Assembly (NCBI GenBank): GCA_028015205.1
Contig: CM051520.1
Location: 33,657,528 to 33,721,527 of the forward strand
Origin: Mytilisepta virgata
Taxonomy: Eukaryota > Mollusca > Bivalvia > Mytilida > Mytilidae
DNA length: 64,000 nt
Reading direction: 5' to 3'
Shown: piece after piece, positions 48,781-63,062 of the stretch
Numbering within the stretch: the first letter of the stretch is position 1
How the letters are laid out: each line of letters starts with the position of its first letter
The notes under the pieces: generated by a model
Databases searched by the model: none
The model's input: only the letters and a program-made list of their open reading frames with translations
Told to the model about the DNA's origin: nothing
Translations under genes and position numbers: made by a program

Positions 48781-51700
48781 GTAAGATCTCTTCATTGAAT
48801 TTTTAATATTGAAAAGAAAAATTTCTTTCAAGTCTACTTTAAAACAGCGACTTATTTTTCGGAAATTAAAAATAGAAGATATTGATATGATACACTACAT
48901 TCTTGAAAGAGACTACTTTTTAAATGATAAATAATGATACAGTGGCTTGAATGAATAGCTGCCTATGTATTTTTTGCAGACCCCATTAATTGACCGTACA
49001 AACTTTTTATCAGTAACCAACCTTATGGGAGGGGGGGGGGGGGGGGGGGGGGGGTAGGCAAGAGAAAGTGATTTGGAACAAAGAGAAAATTTTAATCGTG
49101 AAATCCATAAAACAAATTTTATAGATATTTTAAGCCGTTTTTTTTTCTTTTTTTTTTTCTGAACCCTCACCCGGATAAAAAGAAAAACGTTGTTCCCTTT
49201 TATAGTGTTTTGTAAATGTTTGAACTATCTTTTTTAAACACAAGTACTTCACATGATTTCATGAAGCAGAATTCTGTATATTGTGTAGTGCACATAGCTC
49301 ATGTCGTAATGTTATTTTTATATACAAATCAATTGTCTGATCAGTAACAATTATGTATTTTTCCTATACATGTATACTAATAGATAGATAGATACTTTAC
49401 AAATTAGGGCCCCAGGAGGGCATATTACAAAATACATATAATTTTATACATTCACAATCATTGACAAATGGGAGACAAGTCCCTCCTACAACACATAGCT
49501 CATATAATTTTCAACACAATTAAATATGTACCAGTATGTATGTACATCACTTATAAAAGCAAATAAAATGATTTACAGAACCTGCTCACGATACACACAT
49601 ACAAGGTGAGGAGTATTACCAGTAAACACATACATTTTGCAGTATACATATATAAATATATATATATTGCCAATGGCATAACAGTGAGTCAATGCTATAA
49701 TGACCAGGTCATACTTGAACTTCATGCAGGAATGGCATATGTCATATCAATGGACAAAGTTTCTTATATACTACAATTTGAGATTGTAATAAACGATTAC
49801 AAGGTTTTAATTTGCACACATAACGAAACATTCCAAAATTGCAAAAAACACCAAGAGACTATGCTTTAAGGATAAAATCCTACCTGTATTTTATGCAAAA
49901 TTGGAAAGCCACCTCAGACATGTATACAGATACAATCCAAAACAAATATGACTACCACTCAGTATTGTGTATAAATGTACAAATATATTTGAGTAATGAG
50001 GGATCTTCAGTATTCATCATCCAAATAAACTTATTTTTATTATTCAATATAGCACTTTGTAATATGGTTTACTAACTTTTCCCTCTCAAGTAAGTGTTAC
50101 TACATTTCAACATATAATGAATTTCATCCCCAACCTCACCTAATGTGCACCGAGAACAAGTTCTGTCTTTTCTGAGCGTACCCTGGTACCTACCGAATTC
50201 AATTCCCAGTTTATGTGCAGATATACGTAGCTGGGTAAGTTTTCTCCTCTGATCAAAATTGTGTATTATTGTAAGATAATTTTCAAACCCAAAATTTCCT
50301 TTACAAAAAGAAAAAGTAAGCAGTTTTCCCTCTTTTAAAATTTTTAAACTGTTCAACCCACATAGTAATAAAATAATCTTTAACAGATTTGTTACAATTC
50401 TGCTTAAAACTATATACGGAATTATTTATACATTTTTTTTCATATCAGATATCCTTTCTAATAGTGCATTTAAACATCCATACCATGATGGCTTGTTTGA
50501 TTTCCATAGCGATTTTGAACAGTTAAAGGCAGCTTTCAGTAATGGAAAGGCTGTGGCCAAATTTTCATGCCGATGCCAAAAATTAAACGGATTTTACTAT
50601 TTCATAGTAGAGAGGGAAACGACCCAATTCTGACAGTGTAGCAAAGTTGGTACTTTTTTGTGAACACCCAAAACAAATTAACAAAATTTGGAGTGTAATT
50701 TTTCACATAATAATTTCAATATTTACTTCTTAAATCTTGCAGCAAAAGGATTAAAGTATCCCCATATTTCAGAACAGTATAAAAGAATTGGTCGTAAGTT
50801 ATCTACGTTCGTAGATATGGAGATTTTTAAACCCTGAAGTACTCTAGTACACCCTGAGGCGAAGCCGAAGGTTGCACAAGAGTACAGAAGGGTGTATCTC
50901 CATATCTATGGATACGATTTTCTGAAAAATTCAGACACAACATAGAACGTTAAAGCAACGTTTTTCTGATTATACTATAGGAAAAAGCTAAAGTGAAATA
51001 TGTCAATTTGATATACTTTTTACCAGAAGTATGGTACTACAATTGGTAGAACCCTACAGGTATCCGAATATAATTTAATATTGAATGTAACGCGTCATTT
51101 GATTGGTCGAATTTTTTCGTCTAACATATCATACACTAAATTTTCTGTTCTACTATGACGGCAAAGGGGAATCCCGTCGTTTTAGACGTCAAAACAACCG
51201 TTGGAATTAAATTATAAGGATTGACAGTCTATTCGAAATAACCTCAATGCACATGGTGCACACATTCAAATAACCCGCTATGCGGGTTATTTGAATGTGT
51301 GCTATGCGGGTTATTTAGTGTGCATCACGTGATTGAGGTTATTTCTTCATAGACTGAAAAAAAATACAGTCAATCCTTAAATAAACGTTTTCGGTGTCAT
51401 ATCAAAGGAAATCGTCGAAATCATATTTGCCGCTCAACGCGTCGAGCGCCTCGTCATAATAATAATAATAAGTTCCACGGGGTAATGGTTAGTAACGTCT
51501 TGGTATATTGGTTAGCAACGCCCGGGAATATGGGTTTTGTATCGACGTGTCATTGACCAAACACAATCGAATAGTGGATTGGGAAACAAGTTATACCAAG
51601 TTGTACTAATCTCTCCCACCTTGGCGGAGTTTTAGACCGGCCCAAGTATTGGGGCTAATATTTGTATACAGTTATGTATGTATGAACTTATATTTTTATA

Positions 51701-54700
51701 GAATGGATTCCTCTATGGGGCTCTTATTGTATAAATCGAATGCCTGCGCAAAAACAGAAAAATACGTCACAAATAAATTCTTCAGAAAGGTTTTGATACT
51801 GTAAATTACTCCAAAAATGATTTTTTATTTGGATAACAAGCACAAATAAATGGAAATGGTGAGCTGTCAAAAGGGGCGTAAAACGACTAAAATGTATGAA
51901 ATACACAAGTCGAACAAAACCAAATATAAAATGGTAAAAAAACAACAACAAACTATAAAGTTAAAAATACTCAACGTTTCGACCAATCATGATGGTCTTG
52001 ATCACGAGTATGTAAAAAATAAAAATAAAAAGGTGTTGACTCTTTGAAACCCAGAGCAAGACTGAGTCCGTACATAAAATGTAAACAAAAACAAAAAAAT
52101 ATTTGACGTGGGTGTCATCAGTAAAAAGTACTTCATAGAAAATATAGTCTTGCTCTAGGTTTCAAAGAGTCAACACCTTATTATTTTTATTTTTTACATA
52201 CTCGTGATCAAGACCATATTGGTCGAAACGTTGAGTATTTTCAACTTTTTAGTTTGTTGTTGTTTTTTTACCATTTTATATTTGGTTTTGTTCGACTTGT
52301 GTATTTCATACATTTTAGTCGTTTTACGCCCCTTTTGACAGCTCACCATTTCCATTTACTTTTTTCTTGTTATCTATTGTCGCATGAGCTGCTTCGCAAC
52401 ATACTTACTTTTTATTTGGCACCACTTACATTGCAGACTATGAGAAATGAAATATTTTCCATAAAAACTGTGATGCCTTTAATGTGACATACTTTTAACA
52501 TATGGCAAAATTGCGGGTACTTTGCTAATTTGCATAGCGGCCATTTTTTTTATTTCTCTGACGACAGTCATTACACAGCATTATACTTGCCCAAAAAATA
52601 AAAATGCAAAAATTCTAATTCTAATAACTCATAAGCAAATTGTCCGCATGTAGGTACATTCTGCGCAATATTAGCTTTCTTTTCGTGTGCAAATGAACAT
52701 TGTCAGAATTGAAATATTAAAAAAAAACTGAAGCGTAACCATAGTATAACTGCTATATGAATTAACAAAAATTAGTGAAAAATGCTAATTCAAACTACAA
52801 ATACAGATACAAGGCGAGATCATACATAATTTGTCCGCATATGGAGAACCACTTTGGATGACAAATTTTATGAGGATATAACTTTTCTCTCACCTGATTT
52901 CATAACTTTTCCGCCAAACTGTTTTTAAAACATGATAATTTCAAGTCTGTCATAGCATACTCCTTCAAATCTGATGCCTTTTCCCCTTAGAATTAAACAA
53001 ACAATTTCTAAATATCCACCAAAGGACGTTTACATAGACACATTAGTTTAAGAGCCGAGACAGGGAAAGACTCGATTATCCGTATTTCAAATAATTTTAT
53101 CATTTTCGATCTACAACTAAGGGAGGTAATTTGATTAAAAGAGATGAAGTCACGTGATGCAAATGCCATCAATACAGTACCCAGCATTTTGCCATATGAA
53201 TGCTACAGCGTTTATTATAATACCAGTTTTAAGATTTTTAGCGTTTTTTTTTTCCGAATGGAACATTGATTCTGTTGTTGGATCACTGATACAGCACTAG
53301 ATAAATTTTTTCAGTTTTTCCCCCATATTAACTGCTGTCCTTCCTTTTTATAATTTTTGTATGGTCCCTCACTAGATCATTATTCTAGTCTTTTTATGAT
53401 TTCTGAAATTAATTTTGAAGTACAACGGCTGTCAGATAACAATAAGCATTCTCATTTTTTTCCTCGCCCAGACCACAGGTGGTATATTGCCAAAACCTAG
53501 TATCTGCAGTGCCGCCTATAAACATTTGTTTTAATCTTAACCTCTTAAACCACAAAATTATGTTCAGGTGCCAGACCTTGTACAATTTGGCCACCATTAT
53601 TAAAAAAAACAAAAAATCAGCAAATATATTTAACTATTCTTTGAAACTACATGTACATGACCAGTACGGACCAAATTTTTTATGAAATATGTCTCAATGA
53701 CACACCATATTTTTACATTTTTATAAATACATAATGCAATAAAAATACAAAAGCATACAAAACTTGTATAAGTCTCAGAAAGACAAAAAATCTCAATATT
53801 GGAGAAAAAATGTGAGAAATCTGATGTTCGATTTTTCATAAAAAATACCTCAATAAGTTATTGTTGATGAATAATGATGTTACTTTGGTGACGATTGTTA
53901 AAGACATATAGCCACCAGAGCCTGTTCTGATATTTTATTGGCTGAACGTTGGAAAACTAGGGTTAGTTATGGTTAGATTTATTCGACTGATCCCAAACTT
54001 TACAAATATGTTTCTATAAACAATGATAAAGGTCCTTAAAAAGTGTTGTTACTTTGGTGACGATCACAAATCCAAGATGGTCATCAGCAGTTACTGAATT
54101 AATATTCACCCAATGGGAAAGTGAATTAGAATTACTGTTCTGGAGAACTGTAAATTCAAAAGACTGATACCAAGCTTAGTTGATTTGACACCTACGAGGA
54201 CACCTATAAATGATAAATAATTCGTTAGTTTTAGGTGCCATTCTACCAACAAACGTTACTGACAGGCCCCAAAAGTGGCTTTTCGGATTGGTTAAATTTC
54301 GAATATCTAAATTTGAAAATAGTTGTTATAAATTTGAAACTTGTTATGAATGATATCATTGCAAGGTACTACACAAGAGGTATTACTTTGGTGCCGATTG
54401 GAAATTCAAAATTGCTGTCAGTGTCAGGCTTATTTTAACATTGTGCTCTTAAGAAATGTACAATTTTTAAAAATTCTTCTTCAGACGAACAATAGAATGG
54501 TATGAAATTTGGTGGAAGTGATACTTATGAGGAGGAGCCGAATAATCGTATTTTACTTTGGTATCAAATTATGCTATCAAATATAGCTTCAGAGATCTTC
54601 TTTTCTGAAACTACTTGACCCATGGATTCGAAAGTTGTCATGAATGATCATTGCAAGATACTTTCTAAGAAGTGTAAGTGAGGCAACATTGAACGGCATG

Positions 54701-57700
54701 TCAAATGCATTAAACATTATCTTCCAAAGAACAAATAAACAGACAGACACCAAACTTTGTTGAAGTGATATCAATAAAGAATATTAATTAAAATAATTTG
54801 TCCTACACGAGTATCATTCTGCTACATCTAGCAAACATGATTGCAAGGTTCCAACGTGGGCTTTTCTGAGTGGTTAAATTTCCTACATTATCTTCTCTGA
54901 AATGATTATTTTTCCATATCTTTTCAATTTGTCATGAATGATCATTGCATGGTACTTTCCAAGAGTTCTTACTTTGTTACTTTTTAAAATCAAGATGACT
55001 GACACCGCAACTGGATTTACAGATTTGTATACAGTAATGTATCTATTTACCTAAACAGAGCAATTTGTGTTTTGAAAATATTATTTGTGTCCATAAAACA
55101 TAGATCAAGTTTCATTTTGGTGTATTTAGTTTTTGCACATTATGTACAAAGACTTGTTTATTCTTCATTTTTCGTCCTAATGTTTTCTTTAAGGAAAACA
55201 AACTATTTTGTTTTAATTATTACCACAATCAAACATTTTTGTTTTATTTATTTTCGAAACAAAATTATTTTATTCCAAACAATCTGGAATCAAATATTTT
55301 TTTTTCAGAAAAAAACCCCAAGAATTGAATTACTTTACTACCTTATTTGATAGAGGAAGGTGGAAGGCAAAAAAAATTTGAAAAATAGGAAAAAGTTTGA
55401 TGAAGAGTCACCTCTAAAATAAGAATGAATTCTTATCACATCACATAACTTAAATGTGTGTTCATCGTGTAAAAAATTTCCTGTTATCTTCAATTTTTTT
55501 AAGACAGACCCACAGTTGTCTGCGGTATATAAAGAGGTTGTGTTCTCCTTCCAAAACAGATGAATTTAAATTAAGCAATGTCATCATAATACCCTAAAAA
55601 GTTAAATGAGAGGCAAAATCTTACTATACAAGACTAGCTCCAATTGTTCCCCGAAAATTAACAGATGAATTCATGAATTTATGGAGCCTTGTTTAACGTA
55701 TAAAGTAGAAATTATTACCTTCATATCATGGTGAGACAATTTTAAAAAGTTACTAAATATTCTAAATGACATTAATTTGACAGTTTTTTTTTTATATCAT
55801 AACCACTAAATAAAAAAAAATGAAAATTCCAGTTTTTTTCGTATTGGACACGAAGTTATATCTATTTTAAATAACCTTCTCGACCCGTTTGTTTTTAACC
55901 TGACGTACAGCCATTTTTGCACATAAAAAATCTCGGAACAAATCTTCAAACCTTCACTGTGCGTTGATCATTTATGTTATAAAAGCAAATTCATGGACCA
56001 TTTACTCGAAAGAGAAGGGACACACAGATTCGAGTCTCTTTATTTAGTAATATGAATAGGGGCCAATTTAACCAGGTACAGATTTGACCAGTCCCGAAAT
56101 GACCTAGGTGCAGAAATGGATTGTATTTGATTAACGAAATGGAATATTTGTTTGTGAGAATTTATATAGGACAGGTCTGGCTCAAATCACAGATGAAGCT
56201 TTTAAATTGAAAAAAATATAATGGTTTATGTGAACTGGAAGTGCAAAGAGCTCATTATTTATTTATTTATTTTTATATAAACCTGGTCGTGAGATAATAC
56301 ATGTAGATTTGTTACATGTGTCATAGTTTCATCAGTTAAATTTTTTGTATGAACTTTGATTGTTTTCGAATCATTATTTATTTATCCCTATATTTTAGTT
56401 ACCTTTGTCAGGATTGTAATGTCAGATGAAATAATGTTTAGATTAAATTTAACCTTTGGAAAAACAAAACAAGCTATTGATTGACACATATTTTTTAAAT
56501 TAAAAAAATATTGTATTAAACGTAAGGAGGAGATATAACCATGATAACAGAAGAATCTATTGTTACACGTCCCCACCAACAAAATAAAACAAGGTTAGAA
56601 TTGAGTGTTTCATTCGTAGTTGTACTATCAATTTATCTGTACTTATACTGAAAATATCGGCAAAGAATATCGAAAAGACGAAACAGTGGGCATAGTCCCT
56701 AAATATTGAAATCCAAAGGCAAGAAAAAAATATATAACAAACCAAACAAAATTGGAACAAAAGAGCACAGAAATCAGGGCACTAGTAATGTAAGTCCCCA
56801 CGAAAAACCGAGAATGACATGAGGTCCACCAGAGGAAAAAAAAAACATTTCCTGCTCCGTTAACGACACTTGTCACATCGCCAATGAGTAAAATCCATAA
56901 TTCCTGAAGGACATGGAATCTAAATAAAGTTATCTAGTTTCATATGTGAGATAGAAATTTCGTATCGGCTAATCAATTCGTGAAGAATAAATTTTTGGAT
57001 TGATGAAATTAACGAAAACTGAATATAGCACTGTCTTTAAAAGAAGTTTACATCATTCTCGGTCTGTCAACGAAAGTTGACGAATAGATGTATATCACAT
57101 GCACGGCAGTAACGAGTCAACTCAGATCATTGTATAATGTTGGGTATTCGCCTATCCAGCATGTCCAGTCAAGATAAACTTATGAATGTTTATTTTATTT
57201 ATTTTTTTTAACTAATATATTATCAACTTCTAAAATCATTTCTTTCTTTCAGTAGACAGCTATGAAACTGTCATTAGAAACTCTATAAAACATACGACGT
57301 TACCTGTCGAAAACAAATCTCCAATCTCGAATTGACGAATTGACGAATAAAATTGTTGGAACTATTTTTCTTCAAAAAATGTCTGAAATAAATATAATGT
57401 AAACTTTCCTAGGACATAAAATAAATGTTACAGTTATATGTGACACACAATGAAAACATATTTTAGTCAAATCTCCCGTTTTTTTTTATATGGAGTGAGT
57501 ACTGATCAAGGTAAACAAGATATAGTATAAAACATTATTTTGTGATTCGATTGTAGATAATGTTTTTCATAGAGATAGTTTGTGCAATAAAAAAGTAAAA
57601 TCTACATACATTACTATGAAACTCTAAGAATTGCATTGTACATGTACAATTTTTACTGTGTGTATGTTGATTTGCTTTGTATATATTTTTCGAGTTCATT

Positions 57701-60700
57701 TTCAATTATGTTAGTTTTCCGATGATTATTGTTTATGATATTTCCCTAGAAATAGCTGAAACAAGTTAATATTGACATTAGAAAGCAACCATTTCAATTT
57801 TCTAGAGGTGTGACAAAAAAGTTATTTGGAAACATAAAAAAAAATCATGAATTATCCTGTTACCATGCCAAGCGATGCAAAATTTAGTTCATTTTGATTC
57901 TGCCTTTTTTCCACCTACTTTGATCATGACAAATTTTTAATTTTTAATCGTCTTTTCTTAAATCCCTAATTTGAACCACTCATCCCCTTAAAATTCGATG
58001 GTTAAAAAACATAACCGCTGGTCCTATAATAATGTTTGGTTTTTTTTCCAAAACGTTGAAAGTTGTGGACTTTCTGTTTAATATGAAAATGATAATCATG
58101 ATAATGATGGCATTACATGGCTCTGCAAACACAAGACAACATAGGACCCATTATTAAATTAAGAACAAAACATGTTTCCCCAAATAGGCAAGTAGAATTT
58201 ATTATTTTATACGAGTACATGTAGTAGTCACACAAGTCTTATCAAAAGGTATTTGCCTATACCCCTTACCCAAATATGTTTTATCTATTGCAGTGAATTC
58301 CATCAACGCAGCACAACAACAAAACCAGTTACCTCCGTGGGCCTATAACAGTTCACTAGCTGAAGGTGGTGAGTCTCCTTTGGCAGTAGCCAATCATGTT
58401 ATTTGATATTTTTTTTTTTATATTTAAACAAGCATCTTGAAAAAGATTGGGTGGATGGATGGATGTGGATGGATGGATGGATGGATAGATGATGGATAGA
58501 TACAAAATATCATTACAATAAACTGATTTTTTAACAAGAAGGATACCAAATAAAAATCACGTGTTAGTATATGTACATTGTATTCCTAGTAATAAACAAG
58601 CTTCATCCATCTTAAAAATATTCGTCAGTGGTTCCGTTTCATAGATAGATAAATAGATAGATAGATAGATTAACTTATATTTTCAGCATCAAAATACTGT
58701 TTTTCCTACTTTTGAAACATTGATTAATTCCCTTACATTGGTTGTTTAGCCATTCTATATGTTCACGACAAATGGAAATAAAATTACCCGCTTTCTGCGT
58801 ATCACCGTTGTCTTAAGCAATAAAAAAAGTGTAAAAACCCACGTTTTAATTGTTATAGGACCTCTTTTGTTCTTTTCTGTTCCCTGTTTTGTTTTCTCTT
58901 GACATCCCCATTCCACGTTGTCCTTCATTTTAAATCCCTTTTTGTCCTGAAGATTTAAATTACCAGGGGTGAATTTGGTTTGGACCATTTTTGTCGATCC
59001 CGGTCTTAACAGCCGGTTGGTTAACAAATATACAAGTCTGTAGGTAATCTTCTACCCACATTATTACGATACGAAACTATCCAATTTACACGTGCATGTA
59101 TCTCTGATGTCACACTGTATATACTTTAAAATTAATTGTCCTATTAAAAACCTTATATGATTTGCATAACCATTTGAATAATAATCACCAAAATTCGTTG
59201 TTAGATTGCTTTTCACCACAAATATTTTTAAAGGATAGTGTTATGATCTAATCCGTTTGAGAATGGATTGTGAGTGTTGTATTATAATATATAATAGAAC
59301 ATACCTGCGAAATCGGGGGTACGAAGTTATTGTATCTATTATTGAGCGCTTTGGGAGCATATGGGTCATTTAGAAAAGTCTTTGTTTAATGGAGGCAGCC
59401 ATTATGCAATCCGAAGTGAATTTATATGTTAAAGGGAATATGGCCATATACATACTAAGGCTAGAAAAAGTTTCGTTCGCCGGAAACGGAAGTTAGTAAA
59501 TAAGGGAAATAACTTGCTTCAAATTATAATTTTAGAGTCAGAATCGTGATACCGGAAATGAGTTTCTATTGCTGTGCTCGCATCGTTGGCCACTCCAACC
59601 GCATATTAACCTATTTAACCAATGTGTTTATCTAACCTAAATTTCAGCCACCTTTTTGTACACAAAAAAGTTTCGTTTATCTTCGCCGAAAACGATGGCC
59701 GGAAAGAAATTTCAGAGTTGGGTGCCGGGAAGGACTGTAACTCCGTGCTGATTAGTTTCGTTTTTTCCCTAAATACCCAAAACAGATCTTCATACTCGGT
59801 GATGATAAATTACACTGTGTGTTGATCATTAATCTTATAAAAGTTTATTCACATACAAATTCGTGTCTCTTTATTTAGTAATATTATAGATGTAATAGAC
59901 TAGACGAGTTCTGTTGTAAATAGAGCTGATAATTTGTGCGACCTTATGTGCTGTTCAAACTGAATTAGTTTTTTATAATTTCATTTTCAACACTGCTGCA
60001 ATATATATACTGACAGTGTATTGCCTTTATATTTTGCAAAAAGTGGGCTTAGCAAATGTGTTGTTTTTCTGCTTTGCAAACTCTAACCTTAAGTACTACA
60101 TCATTTAAAAAAAGTATTTCCTCCTTCTCTCTAACTTTCTGTACCGCTGTAGCTTAAAATACATAAAGTACAATAATATAGTTATGAAATAATCCGATTA
60201 CGTATTAGAGAATTTTTAAACTCATGTAGCTTTTAATTTGCAAATATTGAACATATTATATTTATAGATACAATTTGTTGATATATTCAAAGACCGTTAC
60301 TTTTAGTCAGAATTGTTACCCTTTTTGTGATAAACCAAACTAAACGCTCTTCTGAAAATTAGGATCTTTATTAGTTATTAATTAGATTGAGTAGATATAT
60401 TCAATACTTTTTAAAAAGTCATAAACAATAGGTTGGACGAAATTTAGTAGCTTGACATTAGCAAGCAATTTTGCAATAACAAATTTTAAAGATTTTGTAA
60501 GAAAATTTCAATATAAAAAATTTAAATTAGTCACAACATAAACGCTAAGCGTACATTATATCTCTCATAAAGTTTAAAGTATTGTATGATGTATGTTTTG
60601 ACTGTAGACCTCTCTAATGAACGCTGTTAACTTGACTGTAAAGTATTACGTATTTAATTTGATTGACGTATATCAAAAATATAATTAAAAAAAAGTTACG

Positions 60701-63011
60701 AAGTTCACTTTGTAAACATTGATGTTGGATTGTGTTTATACAAAATATACACGATGCAATCATATACAAAATATATTCGTCCAACCTAAACTAATTTTAA
60801 AAAAAATAAATAACCGTATGGATTAACAATTTTCTATCATAAATTCCAATATCTGAAATATTAAAATTTTCCCTACAAAAAATTCATACATGTTAATTAA
60901 TCATTAAGTTTCTACTAATTGGTCATTTCTGTTTGTCGTTTTCATTGCTTTAATTTTAACACGATTTGCTTCGTCCTGTTATCAAAAGCTTTCCCATGAC
61001 CCAGTTTTCTGCTTCAGTATATTAAAATGCTTACTAGTATAAATATATTTAATAGCATTAATGCGTGCAGTGTGGATGAATTTTGACAACATCCCATCAA
61101 ACGCTTTGCAAATCAACATCTGCTGTATACCTGCTCAAATTTGCATTGCTATTTTCCTTTGACTCTTGTTAATGCATCCTTTCAGAATTAGGCCTATCGC
61201 TTGGTACAATGTTAACAGCCGAGGCAACGAAGTTTAAAGAGGAAATAAAGAGCTTACTGGAAGGTATATGTTTATCTTAAATCACTGGCACGGTGTTGTT
61301 TTCCTCCAAAACTAGTCCACAACAAATACACCGAGATGACACTTCCCCACATAAAGAGGCCTGGGTATATCCAATAAGCATAAGACAGTCTGTCATATGT
61401 ATGAAAATTGATTTTTTTTCAAGTCAATAATCTTTTTGGTTGCAAGATTTTAATTTCAATAAACAACCGCTTCGATCACATGGGAAATGTTACTTTTCTG
61501 ACCGACACATTTCTAACAATATCACGTTTTCTTGAGTTAATCTTGTCTTAAATTCCCATGAAATCTCGGACTATATGCAAAACAAACATGTAAAATACAA
61601 ATTTATTTGATGAAATTTAAGCTTTGTATTCTTTGTGCTATCCATTTACAGTGTACTAACATCCATGTTTTGAAATCTTTTTATAATTTTTATGCTTTTT
61701 TGAGAAACAAAGCATATCTATGCACACATGAGTGCTAATTCGCGTAAAATAAAATAAACCAACAAATACTCCGACAAAGATTTTTATTCTACTACCAACA
61801 CAACTGAGTAAGTCACCTTTCTGATAAGGGATGATATGAAATAGGAAATGACATCGGAAAAATAAACATCAGTCTAGACTTATAAAATTTATTTTGTGAA
61901 TCCTTTTGCCTGATTGCATTAAGGCCACCTTGCATGGAAATCATTCTGTATAACATTTACAGTACATATATGTGTATGAATGGCAAATAAAGTCGTCAAT
62001 TTCTACTAAAAAATGTCAATTACTATTGACTTTGAAAGTTTGAAATGTCACATTGCAAAAAGAACGGCAATGGAAATATATATAATTAAACCAACATGAA
62101 CCTGGAATCTTGTTTTTTTCACACTTCTACAATAATAGATTTCTGTATGTTTTATGTTTGCACATTTGCATATCAATATCATACGTTCATAATGTGATAA
62201 AGTACCATTATGTTTGTATATATGTTATATTCCTTATATTTCATTAATTCCGGTTGCCGGAAATGTAACAATTATTTTAGCATCTTGTGAGTATGTCTGG
62301 GATTGCATACCTAAGGTATCACTTTGGCGGTTTATGAAAATATATAGTATTGTTACCGATCGTTGTCGTCTGCGTCTTAATTATTAATCTGAAGCAAGTT
62401 CGTGACATATGATGCTGCTGTAATAAAGAACAATTATAGTATAGCACATGTGTGAATTATTAGTGTTGTTCAGTCGCGGTAGAGTGTTTTAGTTTCTGTG
62501 CTGTCCTGTTCTTATTCTGTTTTGTTCAATATATGTTTTATATATTATTCTTTTTGTTACATTCTGATGAGTTTGTCTGTAACCTTTGTATTTCTATCCC
62601 ACGGACGTCATCCACTGTTTTATGATTGTGGATTCTTTTGCCGATATTAATATTTGTATTGCAAGAAATTGTAATATTTTAATGAGATAATACAGGTGAT
62701 TATGGTTTACTGACCGACGATTAAATAGTAATGTCCTAGGCGACGGATATTAGTAAGCGACAGTGAAATATGACTTTCCTTTTCAATAGTGAATTATCGG
62801 ATTTTGTTTCACTCGGAAATCCCGCCTATTTCACCACATTTAATCTAATAATTATATTTATAACACATGGCAGACAATGTAACTGTTGAGCGCATGTTTA
62901 TTTTTATGGCTTTATATCTTAAATCAGTATATGTTCTTTCTTTCCCCTTGAATCGATTATCCAAGTCGGACGTGCCTTTTTGTAAATTTAAAACTGAATG
63001 ATGTTGACAAG

Positions 63012-63062
<51 letters not shown>

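Noticed and set aside
48913..49170. Pro- and Lys-rich minus-strand frame
   Set aside because: Driven by the poly(G) and poly(T) tracts, inside gene B intron 1.
50449..50633. Treating this exon as part of the main gene B transcript
   Set aside because: It ends in a stop and has no donor I can support that keeps the downstream stalk frame, so only an alternative terminal role is plausible.
51724..52487. Two identical protein frames on opposite strands (MLLFFYHFIFGF...)
   Set aside because: Direct consequence of the large palindrome; not genes.
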